A stretch of DNA of 10,513 bases from GCA-2689995 sp964529325 (GTDB lineage: Bacteria; Fidelibacterota; Marinisomatia; SCGC-AAA003-L08; GCA-2689995). The position numbers and the translations under genes were made by a program. The stretch is from assembly GCA_964529325.1 (NCBI GenBank), contig CAZGWH010000068.1, positions 1 through 10,513 on the forward strand, in the 5' to 3' direction. Positions 1 to 7,121 of the stretch are shown here, one piece after another; positions within the stretch are counted from its first letter, which is position 1; each line of letters opens with the position of its first letter. The notes below the pieces were generated by a model. That model saw nothing but the letters and a program-made list of their open reading frames with translations. It was not told the origin of the DNA and did not search any database.

Positions 1-376
1 TTGCTGCTTGAATTCTTCCTTTTGGGTTTCCACCATTTGGAACATTTGAAGAATCTAATTGAAATTTCAGTACTTTATTTGTGTTATCCAAGGGGTCATT
101 TGTTATACTCGCTTTTGCGGCAGATGTATCTCCTACTTCATAGTAAATTCTGAAAGTCCCTACAGCCGCATCGTTGTCTAAGTCATTTTCCCAGTCGTAT
201 CCTGTGATGTTGTCTGTACCATAAATGTCAGCGTTATTTTGATTTACAGAACCATTTACTTCATATTGAGTTAAATAAACATTTGATTCAAATCCTGATT
301 TGAAAAAGAACGTCTGTGCATTACATATTGTATTCAAAAAAACGATTAATACAATTGATAAACTTGTTTTTTTCAT
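1..376 (-). CDS. Secreted protein, N-terminal part, possibly polysaccharide lyase-like (cut by window edge)
   Basis: This frame starts at an ATG at 376 and stays open to base 1, giving 125 residues with no stop. It begins with a clear signal peptide: MKKT, a hydrophobic run, and a likely cleavage after Cys-Asn-Ala before Gln21. The mature part starts FFFKSGFES and later has a KVLKFQLDSS strand followed by PKGRIQA. A 'GFE' opening with a later 'L-F-x-L ... G-R-x-x-A' strand resembles the start of concanavalin-like polysaccharide lyases of the heparin lyase I type. No catalytic region is in view, so that is only a suggestion. A weak purine-rich AAAAAGG lies just before the start. The gene is separated from the upstream operon by about 200 bp and probably has its own promoter. 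It may also be a structural or carbohydrate-binding secreted protein. Confidence 0.75.
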   Translation of the reverse strand, partial: MKKTSLSIVLIVFLNTICNAQTFFFKSGFESNVYLTQYEVNGSVNQNNADIYGTDNITGYDWENDLDNDAAVGTFRIYYEVGDTSAAKASITNDPLDNTNKVLKFQLDSSNVPNGGNPKGRIQAA

Positions 377-459
377 GCCTTTTTATGTTTTCTTCTTTAG
401 ACAGTAGTCCGTTGCTTTGGCTTAATTTACTCTATATTTTATTCAATGCTCTACAACTT

Positions 460-487
460 CCCGATAAACGCTATTGTGTTTCTCGGG
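460..487. repeat. Imperfect inverted repeat / hairpin
   Basis: The left arm CCCGATAAACG (460-470) pairs with the right arm TGTTTCTCGGG (477-487) around a 6-nt loop. The pairing has nine Watson-Crick pairs and one internal mismatch. The innermost pair is G-U if read from the plus strand and A-C if read from the minus strand. It is GC-capped in otherwise very AT-rich DNA. No U-tract follows directly on the minus strand, and on the plus strand a T7 run comes about 14 nt later, so it does not look like a standard intrinsic terminator. It could be part of a structured 5' leader. Confidence 0.55.
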
Positions 488-512
488 TATATCTCTTACA
501 TTTTTTTAATAG

Positions 513-522
513 TGCTATAGCA
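513..522. promoter_or_regulatory. 10-bp perfect palindrome, possible operator or -10 region
   Basis: TGCTATAGCA is exactly self-complementary and lies about 137 bp upstream of the left-edge gene's start. On the minus strand it contains TGC-TATAGC, which is close to an extended -10 element, so the palindrome could be an operator overlapping a promoter. A single short palindrome in AT-rich DNA can arise by chance, and no second copy was seen. Confidence 0.2.
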
Positions 523-573
523 GAAATAATCCCTTTATTGCACATAATTATTAAATTTTAAAAGGTGAAATTA

Positions 574-1311
574 TCAGTCAGCTAATAATTCTTTAGCTTG
601 TTTTAATAATATTTTATCACTGTCATCATTGGGTGAAATTTTTAGTGCATCTGTAAACGCTTTATTGGCTTCATTTTCATTATCTAATTTGAGATATGAT
701 TTTCCAAGCCAAACATAATGTCTTATTTCATCAGGTTTTGCAACTATTGCCTTTTTAAAAAACTCAACAGCTTCTTCAAATGTTCCATCTGGTGGAGTCG
801 CATAAACCCAACTAGCAACTGTTCGTTCAAACCATGATAAATCGGCAATATTATAATGCCATCTACCCATTAAATGATAAGTTCCATCGTAATTGGAATC
901 TAAACGGATTGCTTTTTCACCAAATTCTTTTACTTCATAAGAATTGATTATTTTTTGTTCTGTGCCTTCTAAAATCCCAATTTTTCCAATTAATACCGCA
1001 TACCAATGATTTGCTCTCGCCGATTCTGGATTTAGTTTCAATGCTTTTTTTGCTGACTCTAAACCAGGGTAAAAATGTTCTTTATGTACTGTTGGATCTT
1101 CAGAACCATCTGCAATATCAAAATGTGCTCTCGCAGATCTCCATAATGCTTCCACATCATTTGGATTATCCTTTAACCAATTTTCTGCTAATTCAGATGA
1201 TTTGACATATCTAAAATTATCAGTATGTTCATCAATTTCACTATATATATCATTATTATTCTCAGCAAATAATAAAAATAAAGTGATTAAAAAAATATTA
1301 ATTAATTTCAT
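574..1311 (-). CDS. Exported TPR protein of the RMDN (regulator of microtubule dynamics) type
   Basis: A 245-residue protein with an N-terminal hydrophobic signal segment (about 1-16) followed by helical TPR-type repeats. The core matches the family remembered from eukaryotic RMDN1-3 proteins: an EALWRSARAHFDIADG block (54-69), ANHWYAVLIGKIGILEG (100-116), the charged EQKI...Y..KEFGEKAI block (118-135), YHLMGRWHYNIADLSWFER (145-163), and the ATPPDGTFEEA turn (171-181) before a last TPR pair. Family members act as TPR scaffolds. The bacterial role is unknown, and here the protein is probably periplasmic or lipid-anchored to the export route. The start is well supported: AGGAG overlaps the stop codon of the gene before it, 5-6 nt ahead of the ATG. 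It is the last gene of the operon. No intrinsic terminator was seen after it. Confidence 0.93.
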   Translation of the reverse strand: MKLINIFLITLFLLFAENNNDIYSEIDEHTDNFRYVKSSELAENWLKDNPNDVEALWRSARAHFDIADGSEDPTVHKEHFYPGLESAKKALKLNPESARANHWYAVLIGKIGILEGTEQKIINSYEVKEFGEKAIRLDSNYDGTYHLMGRWHYNIADLSWFERTVASWVYATPPDGTFEEAVEFFKKAIVAKPDEIRHYVWLGKSYLKLDNENEANKAFTDALKISPNDDSDKILLKQAKELLAD

Positions 1312-1313
1312 TT

Positions 1314-1321
1314 AAGCTCCT
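1314..1321 (-). promoter_or_regulatory. Shine-Dalgarno site overlapping the preceding stop codon
   Basis: Reading the minus strand, TTTTAGGAGCTTAAATG shows the TAG stop of the barrel gene at 1320-1322 merged with AGGAG, the ribosome-binding site of the TPR gene. It is one of the few clear Shine-Dalgarno sequences in the window. Most of the other junctions rely on overlapping or abutting stop/start codons without a visible AGGAG. Confidence 0.7.
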
Positions 1322-2102
1322 AAAATGATTGTTGATATAAAATTTTAAACTCTCTATTCATTTCATTAAATTTTTGAGTCCGTCTAATTTGATTTACACA
1401 TAATTCTGCTTGAAGTGATTCACTGATTGACCATCTAACTCCTGCATTTAAAAATCCTGGCCATTTATCATTATTATAAAATGAATTATTATTTTTATCA
1501 TTAATTGCAAAATTATATTCTGCTAAAAAAGTGAAACTGTCATTAATATCTTTATCTAAACCAAATAAAACATTCGGTATATTTTCTTCTTTAGACCCTT
1601 CCCATGCATTTATAGATCCACCGATATGTATTCCCATATTTCCCAAAAAATTCCAGTTTTTACTAAGCACACCATAAAAGCCATGTGCTTTAAATTCATA
1701 TCTATTTTTATTTACCAATTCATTATTAAGTGAAGAATAAGTAGAATCAAATCCACCATAACCTTGAGTAGTTAGTCCAATAACAAATGCAGGATATAAT
1801 TCAGACTCTTCAAGAATTCTATATTTTACCTGAACTTCAGGAACAGTTTTATTTAATCCTGGTATAGAATCACCAATTAAATTTTGAAAACCATAAGATA
1901 AGCCTAAGCTGAAATTAGGAGTCATACCTATTAATAAAGTGGATAATACTCCCCCATTTTTCTGTAAATGAATATCTAAATTCCACGCACCCTTTTGAAC
2001 TGTTCCCGCTGTAGGCATTGAAATTAAATTTACAGGCGGAAGTTTTTCTTGTGAATATATAAAACTTAAAAATATTATTAATATAATTGTTATTTTTTTC
2101 AT
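1320..2102 (-). CDS. Conserved small outer-membrane beta-barrel protein, function unknown
   Basis: A 260-residue protein with a signal peptide (MKKI, hydrophobic to about residue 16, likely cleavage before Gln18). It then has alternating strands throughout and ends in YQQSF, with the C-terminal Phe expected of BAM-inserted barrels. Readable blocks are MPTAGTVQKGAWNLDIHL (29-46), GLSYGFQNLIGDSIPG (67-82), PEVQVKYRI, a GFYGVLSKNW strand, NAGVRWSI, and a final NREFKILY. I recall this pattern (PTAGTxxxGxxxLDIxL ... GISYGxxNIIGDG ... EVQVKYRI ... NAGxRW ... REIxIxY) from uncharacterised predicted barrel proteins of KSB1/Calditrichota-like and other deep bacterial lineages. No function is known to me. 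The start overlaps the stop of the EEP-dockerin gene by 4 nt (ATGA), so translation is probably coupled. YjbH-like barrels are a possible distant relation. Confidence 0.9.
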   Translation of the reverse strand: MKKITIILIIFLSFIYSQEKLPPVNLISMPTAGTVQKGAWNLDIHLQKNGGVLSTLLIGMTPNFSLGLSYGFQNLIGDSIPGLNKTVPEVQVKYRILEESELYPAFVIGLTTQGYGGFDSTYSSLNNELVNKNRYEFKAHGFYGVLSKNWNFLGNMGIHIGGSINAWEGSKEENIPNVLFGLDKDINDSFTFLAEYNFAINDKNNNSFYNNDKWPGFLNAGVRWSISESLQAELCVNQIRRTQKFNEMNREFKILYQQSF

Positions 2103-3874
2103 GGTGTTGATAAAATTAAATTTACAATTAAGACCACATCAACAATGTTAATCGCACCATCTTGATTAATATCACTCTTGCATATTGCTAAATCGTTTAA
2201 AATTCCTTGCCCTAATATATGATTAACTACCTGTACCACATCAACAATATTAATTAATCCGTCATTATTCGCATCTCCATTCGCACCACCACCATCACAG
2301 ATACCACAAACATCAGTATTATTTGTATAGCAATTCGGTTCTAAATCTAGATTATTTGAAACATAGTAATTGGGCTGCTCGCAATTGATAAGCATATTAT
2401 CAGGATCACCTAATCCATCATTATCAAAATCAGCGTACCAATTAATTTCTGTACAACTACTATTATCTTCTCCGGGTGTAGCAAAATCACCGTTAGCCAT
2501 TTGTGAGTCAGATTCTATCCAATTTGAACCATTTGAATTATCTATAAGGTAATCAGTGAGTGACATACTTTTTCCAACGGGATCTGGAAATGTAGAGCCA
2601 TTATCATACCACACTTCATCTGCAATAATTCCAAATGGATGTTGTAAAATAACTTCATCAAAACTATTACTCAAATAAAAATCAGTATATTGATATTGAA
2701 TATTTATTCCGCCATTTATTTGATTATTTAATTCTTTACCAAGTAAATAATATTCTCCGGGATTTATGATTATATGATTCGTTGAAGATATTATATGAAA
2801 ATCAGTATCATTATCTTTTAATATATAATCATTAAATTGAATTGGTTCATCGCTAGTGTTCACAATTTCAATCCATTCTCCTGTTTCATCATTGACGGCA
2901 TTTGGGTTATTCATAATTTCATTAATTACTAATCCATTTACGAACTCTTGAGATTCAATTTGAATTTTCCAAATTACAGGTCTATGGTCAGAAATTTCCG
3001 AAGTATACGTATTAAAACCTGTATAGTCATCAATTCTAAGCGTTGAAACATAATCAGTTTGCAAGTAAGAATTAAATCCTTCGGTAATTAATATATGGTC
3101 GATAAAATAACCACCACCCAGCATATAACTATTATTATAACTATTTCCATCAATTGATGATGTAACAAAGTTTAAACTTTGGTTTGCAACTAATGGCCAT
3201 AATGAATTATCATTTTGTGGGTCATCAATTTCATCATTAAAATCGCCTAATACTATTATTCGAGTATTTCCAGAAGCGACTTGTGCATCTAAATAATCAC
3301 TCATAATCTGTGATGCTTCGTAGCGTCTTTGAAAGCTTTCATCATCCATATAAGCTTTAAAATGCAAATTGATTATTTTAAAATTTAAATAATCTTGTCC
3401 ACATTGCCATGAAAATGATGCTAAAAATGGATAACGACTTGCAAAATTATAACTTTCAGAACTAAATAATGTGGTTGAATAATCAAGTGTTAAACAATCT
3501 TTACGATATGCAAATGCAAGGTTTAATCCATAATCTCCCCAGTAATCTGTAGAGATAAATCCAAAAGCGGGTAATAAATCTTCTAAAGTAGAAAATGCAT
3601 TTAAATCATTTATTTCCTGAAAGGCTATAATATCTGGCTTTAAATCAGATATTATTTCTTGAACATTATGTATTGTTTCTGTATTTGAGTATGGAAATTC
3701 TTTTAGATTCCATGTCATTACTTCAAGATTAGACCAAGAACCTTGTTGTGGGATATTCCACCTATTTTGAACTGAATTTATTGAAAGTGTATCTTGTGGT
3801 GGACATGTTTGTCCATTCAGTAATAATGGTAGTGTTAATAAATAAATAAATATTATTTTTTGGAATATTTTCAT
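2099..3874 (-). CDS. Secreted EEP-family nuclease/phosphodiesterase with lamin-tail and dockerin-like repeats
   Basis: A 591-residue protein in four parts. A signal peptide covers 1-21. An EEP (DNase I-like) domain (about 48-305) keeps the expected metal and catalytic motifs: TWN (54-56), QE (87-88), NLH (169-171), GDFND (210-214), DH (259-260) and SDH (295-297). A lamin-tail domain follows (about 312-420, GLVINEIMNNP and ETGEWIEIVN). Then come a Ca-binding-like YADFDNDGLGD stretch (480-490), CGICDG (522-527), and two dockerin-like repeats, NGDANNDGLINIVDVVQVVN and SDINQDGAINIVDVVLIVN, ending at the C terminus. The EEP plus lamin-tail pairing is known from extracellular nucleases such as the ExeM type, so secreted DNase activity is the leading guess. 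Other phosphodiester or phospholipid substrates are possible. It has no obvious type IX C-terminal sorting domain. It overlaps both neighbours by 4 nt and is paralogous to the EEP half of the gene before it. Confidence 0.94.
   Translation of the reverse strand: MKIFQKIIFIYLLTLPLLLNGQTCPPQDTLSINSVQNRWNIPQQGSWSNLEVMTWNLKEFPYSNTETIHNVQEIISDLKPDIIAFQEINDLNAFSTLEDLLPAFGFISTDYWGDYGLNLAFAYRKDCLTLDYSTTLFSSESYNFASRYPFLASFSWQCGQDYLNFKIINLHFKAYMDDESFQRRYEASQIMSDYLDAQVASGNTRIIVLGDFNDEIDDPQNDNSLWPLVANQSLNFVTSSIDGNSYNNSYMLGGGYFIDHILITEGFNSYLQTDYVSTLRIDDYTGFNTYTSEISDHRPVIWKIQIESQEFVNGLVINEIMNNPNAVNDETGEWIEIVNTSDEPIQFNDYILKDNDTDFHIISSTNHIIINPGEYYLLGKELNNQINGGINIQYQYTDFYLSNSFDEVILQHPFGIIADEVWYDNGSTFPDPVGKSMSLTDYLIDNSNGSNWIESDSQMANGDFATPGEDNSSCTEINWYADFDNDGLGDPDNMLINCEQPNYYVSNNLDLEPNCYTNNTDVCGICDGGGANGDANNDGLINIVDVVQVVNHILGQGILNDLAICKSDINQDGAINIVDVVLIVNLILSTP
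2133..2254. repeat. Near-identical direct repeat encoding the two dockerin-like helices
   Basis: A 20-bp unit occurs at 2133-2152 (ACCACATCAACAATGTTAAT) and again at 2235-2254 with one change (ATGTTAAT to ATATTAAT). Both copies encode the I-N-I-V-D-V-V core of the two dockerin-like repeats. Their 19/20 nucleotide identity, when the surrounding sequence has diverged, suggests either recent duplication or strong constraint on a short motif. Confidence 0.75.
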
Positions 3875-5751
3875 TTTAATGGAATCCCTACCATTACAGG
3901 TTTATGGTCTGAAATAAATTTTTCATATACATCATATCCACCCATATAATCATCAATAGGGATTGTCATTATTCGATAATTTGAATTAGATTGTAATAAG
4001 TCTTCAGTCACTAAAATATGATCTAAAAAACTACGATATGGAGGTTTGGGATATGAAATTTGAGATTCATCATTTAACAATGGTGTATTTACAAAATACA
4101 TTCTATCATCATTTAAAAAAGGAAGAAAACAATGCTCTCCTGGTTTATCTCTTAAATCATCATTCCAATCACCTAAAACAATAATATTTTTCTGTTTACT
4201 TGAATATAAATCATCGACATAATTATAAAGCATTTTACTTGCATTTTTTCGTCTTATCAATCCTGAATCACAGCATTTCATATGTAGGTTTATTATTGTG
4301 AAATCTAATATTGTTCCATTGAAATTATATTGCAAATCACATTGTAAAGGAGGTCTTCCTGCAAAGTTATAATCATTTTCTGCAAATGGTTCATATTGGT
4401 TTAGCAAACTAATTTTATCTTTCTTATATATAATTGCGTTATCCATAAAAGAGGATTGCATTGCAATAGCAAAATCATATTGAGGTAATAATCGCATTAA
4501 ATCATCAAACCAACCTCTTTTTCTTATTTCTTGAAATGCAATAAGATCCGGACTTAGATCTGAAACGGCTTCTGCTAATGATTGTACTGTAATTTCATCT
4601 TCTTTGGGGAAAAACTCGCAATTCCAAGTCACAATTTCCAGTTCACCTTCCAAATCTAAATTAGGAATATTCCATGAATCTTTTAAAATTTTACTACCAT
4701 TAAATTTAATTTCATTAGGGTAAGTATGCTTTTCATTCATTAATAAATTGTTTACACGACTATCTAAATCATTAAGTAAAGTAAGAATATCCTCATCTGC
4801 AGAAAATTGATCAGCTAATAATGTTTGTCCGACTCTACCAGAAATTGCAGTTTTTAATCCTTTAAATAATTTAGTTTTATCATCAATTTCTAATATAATA
4901 TGGCCAAATTCAGTACCATTACCATAATTTTGAGTTAAATAAACATGACTATGTACATCATACCAAATTTTAGGATACCCTTTTGATACCCCTCCTGTAA
5001 CAACGATATCTGCACCACTTGCATAATAAGTTAATTCAAGTGCATTTAAACTATTTTCTGAAGGATTAAAATTATTAATATTTTTTAAAAATTTATTATA
5101 TACTTTTTCTCTATCCCACGGAATACCATTACTTGCTAAAATAATAACAATATTTGCACCTTTTTCTTTTACTAAATTAATAGTTTCTTTAAGAATTGAA
5201 TATTCATTTACTACTTGTGCATTTTGAAAATCATTATCTAATATCATTTCAGAAAAGTTTGAAGGCACAACTCCAATTATTCCAATATTAATTCCATCTA
5301 TATTTTTTATTTTATAGGGTAAAATATTCTCCATAATTAAATTTGCACCTAAGAATGGGAATTCAGCGATATTTGATAAATTAATTAAATTTTGAGTTCC
5401 AAAGATAAAATCATTCGTACCTAAAGTAATTGCATCATACTGAAGTAAATTCATCCATTCAATAATTGACTTACCACCGTCAACTATACCAACAGGATTA
5501 CCTTGAAAAAAATTTCCACCATCAAGTAAAATTACTCCCTCATCTTTTTGCTCTGCTTCAATTCTTAAATTTTTAACATATTTATAATATGATGCCCACC
5601 CTAAAATATCAGGTGGAAAATTAGGATTCATAAAGTATGCTTTTTGAGGTGCAATAACTCCATGAACATCATTTGTTGTAATTAAATGAATATTTTTACT
5701 TAATGAAATTCCAAGTAAAACAAATATAAAAATGATGAATTTATTTTTCAT
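3871..5751 (-). CDS. Exported fusion: degenerate 5'-nucleotidase (calcineurin-like) domain + EEP phosphodiesterase domain
   Basis: A 626-residue protein with a signal peptide (1-19). Residues about 20-300 follow the N-terminal fold of the UshA/5'-nucleotidase family, opening with LITTNDVHG (23-31), whose metal-site Asp28 and His30 are kept. Later metal or catalytic positions have changed: the usual D-x-G-D is DGGN (77-80), the usual G-N-H-E is GTNDF (111-115), the later His is replaced in ASNG (206-209), and GGxHxQ reads GGVSKG (253-258). The usual C-terminal nucleotidase domain is absent. Residues about 370-626 form an EEP domain with all expected motifs: TWN (375-377), QE (407-408), NLH (488-490), GDWND (527-531), DH (577-578) and SDH (614-616). 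The likely reading is a non-catalytic or altered nucleotidase module attached to an active phosphodiesterase. The start shares one base with the preceding stop (TAATG), and the end overlaps the next gene by 4 nt. Confidence 0.94.
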   Translation of the reverse strand: MKNKFIIFIFVLLGISLSKNIHLITTNDVHGVIAPQKAYFMNPNFPPDILGWASYYKYVKNLRIEAEQKDEGVILLDGGNFFQGNPVGIVDGGKSIIEWMNLLQYDAITLGTNDFIFGTQNLINLSNIAEFPFLGANLIMENILPYKIKNIDGINIGIIGVVPSNFSEMILDNDFQNAQVVNEYSILKETINLVKEKGANIVIILASNGIPWDREKVYNKFLKNINNFNPSENSLNALELTYYASGADIVVTGGVSKGYPKIWYDVHSHVYLTQNYGNGTEFGHIILEIDDKTKLFKGLKTAISGRVGQTLLADQFSADEDILTLLNDLDSRVNNLLMNEKHTYPNEIKFNGSKILKDSWNIPNLDLEGELEIVTWNCEFFPKEDEITVQSLAEAVSDLSPDLIAFQEIRKRGWFDDLMRLLPQYDFAIAMQSSFMDNAIIYKKDKISLLNQYEPFAENDYNFAGRPPLQCDLQYNFNGTILDFTIINLHMKCCDSGLIRRKNASKMLYNYVDDLYSSKQKNIIVLGDWNDDLRDKPGEHCFLPFLNDDRMYFVNTPLLNDESQISYPKPPYRSFLDHILVTEDLLQSNSNYRIMTIPIDDYMGGYDVYEKFISDHKPVMVGIPLK

Positions 5752-7121
5752 TAAAAGCTATATTGTATGGCAAGTGAAATATTCATAAATGATTCTTTCA
5801 CTTTATCGTAATTAGGTCGAGGATCATTTTCAACAGGAAAAATATCTGGATAATCATATTCATTTTGATTAATTGAAAAACCAAAATCGTATGTTAATTT
5901 ATTAATTGTTTTTGAATATCCGCATGTTATAATTGATTCTGAATTTATTCCAGGAATAGGAGATTCTTTATATGCTAAACCCGCTCTTAAAGCAGTTTTA
6001 TTTAACATATTATACTCTATTCCAAATTTATATGATTTTGAAACTGGTAATTTTATATTTGGAACATTAACATCTTCGTTAAAAGTATTTGAATTAGAAA
6101 TTAATATTTCATCAAGATATTCAAGTAAATCAATTTCGAAAAATAGTTCGGTCTGCTGTAATGCTTTCGGTGAATAACTTAATCCAAATACAGTTTTTTG
6201 CGGAATAACAAATGATGCATCTGTATAATTTAAATCTATATAAGTGGTATCTGGTGATTCTATATTAGTTAAATATTCTATTAAACCATTTTCTTCATTA
6301 TACAATCCACCTAAATAACTAAATTGTGAATTTAATTTTAATTGTGATCGTTTATAATAACTGATTTTTGCACTAAAATTACTTTCAATTATAATTCCAA
6401 AATTTGAGAAAGTACCTGAATCAAATGCATTTATTATGTTAGCATTGGGAATTTCAGATAAGTTAGATGCTTCATCGTTTAATATTTCTGTAAATAAATT
6501 ATATGAAGTTTCTGCGGAATTTGTTTTTGTAACACTAAGACCGAAATTAATATTTGCAAATGATGTAATATATTTGCCTGAAAATCCTAAAGAAGTTCCA
6601 CTCAACAATCCATCTGAATTAAAGTTGTGATATCCAGACAAAGCATCTCTTGTACATGGAACACCATCTTCACACGAAACACTCCCTCTAACCTCTTCTT
6701 TATATGATGAATTAAATGAGTATAATGGTAAATAAGCTATTCCACCTGAAATTATATTTTTTCCAATATTTTTGTTTATAGAAATTCCAAAGGATTTAAC
6801 TGTTGTTGAATTTTTATTTGCAACATAATCAGCATTAGTTAAAAAATCACCAAAACTATCTTTTAATACAAAGCTTCGTCTTTCATTCGTACGAATAATA
6901 CGAGATTGTGCAAATATACTTATTGATTTATTTGGATTAATTAAATTTGCAGGATTTGCAATTAAAGAATAGGAATCAATACTTGAAAGTGAAGTTGTAT
7001 ATCCTAAACCCATCGCTCGAGGTGAATTCTCTGTTAATTCATACCCTAAGGTTTTATTAAAAAAAGATTGTCCTACACCGATAGAAATCAATGAAGAAAT
7101 TAAAAAAAGTTTAAAATGCAT
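5751..7121 (-). CDS. FadL/OmpP1-like outer-membrane beta-barrel protein
   Basis: A 456-residue product if started at the ATG at 7121. The frame extends upstream to another ATG at 7145, but the internal one begins a proper signal peptide (MHFKLFLISSLISIGVGQS), whereas the longer form adds eight polar residues, so I prefer 7121. The mature protein has the layout of FadL/OmpP1/PorV-type barrels: an early PRAMGLGYTTSL segment, the 'ANPANL' turn, long alternating strands, a Cys pair in a loop (SCEDGVPC), and a terminal IQYSF. Such proteins pass hydrophobic or small molecules across the outer membrane, but the substrate here cannot be read from sequence. It overlaps the 3' end of the HhH-barrel gene by 11 nt and touches the following fusion gene by one base. 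No Shine-Dalgarno is visible before either start, so translational coupling is likely. Confidence 0.9.
   Translation of the reverse strand: MHFKLFLISSLISIGVGQSFFNKTLGYELTENSPRAMGLGYTTSLSSIDSYSLIANPANLINPNKSISIFAQSRIIRTNERRSFVLKDSFGDFLTNADYVANKNSTTVKSFGISINKNIGKNIISGGIAYLPLYSFNSSYKEEVRGSVSCEDGVPCTRDALSGYHNFNSDGLLSGTSLGFSGKYITSFANINFGLSVTKTNSAETSYNLFTEILNDEASNLSEIPNANIINAFDSGTFSNFGIIIESNFSAKISYYKRSQLKLNSQFSYLGGLYNEENGLIEYLTNIESPDTTYIDLNYTDASFVIPQKTVFGLSYSPKALQQTELFFEIDLLEYLDEILISNSNTFNEDVNVPNIKLPVSKSYKFGIEYNMLNKTALRAGLAYKESPIPGINSESIITCGYSKTINKLTYDFGFSINQNEYDYPDIFPVENDPRPNYDKVKESFMNISLAIQYSF

Larger units (their letters stand above)
377..573 (-). promoter_or_regulatory. Intergenic leader of the left-edge secreted gene, with hairpin and palindrome
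   Basis: This is the only sizeable non-coding stretch in the window. It lies between the stop of the TPR gene and the start of the secreted gene, so it should contain that gene's promoter and 5' leader. It holds a strong imperfect hairpin (460-487) and a perfect 10-bp palindrome (513-522). A TATAGC within the palindrome, preceded by TGC, could be an extended -10 element on the minus strand, but no convincing -35 is visible. Near the start codon a short GCC (418-422 region) could pair with the GGC immediately before the ATG. I do not recognise a known riboswitch class. Its role as a regulatory leader is inferred from position. Confidence 0.4.

Noticed and set aside
377..450. Possible c-di-GMP-I (GEMM) riboswitch, because of a GCCAAAGCAACGG stretch on the minus strand
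   Set aside because: The order of the conserved bases does not match GEMM (GCAAAGCC-type core) and the paired first stem is missing.
460..510. Intrinsic terminator for the operon
   Set aside because: There is no U-tract directly after the stem on the transcribed strand. The T7 run is on the other strand's side and about 14 nt away.
316..561. Plus-strand open frame of 81 codons across the intergenic gap
   Set aside because: It runs antisense over the signal peptide of the left-edge gene and the AT-rich leader. It has no ribosome-binding site and its composition is low-complexity hydrophobic, as expected of a shadow frame.
4852..5694. Active UshA-type 5'-nucleotidase
   Set aside because: Most metal and catalytic positions after the first motif are replaced and the substrate-binding C-terminal domain is absent.
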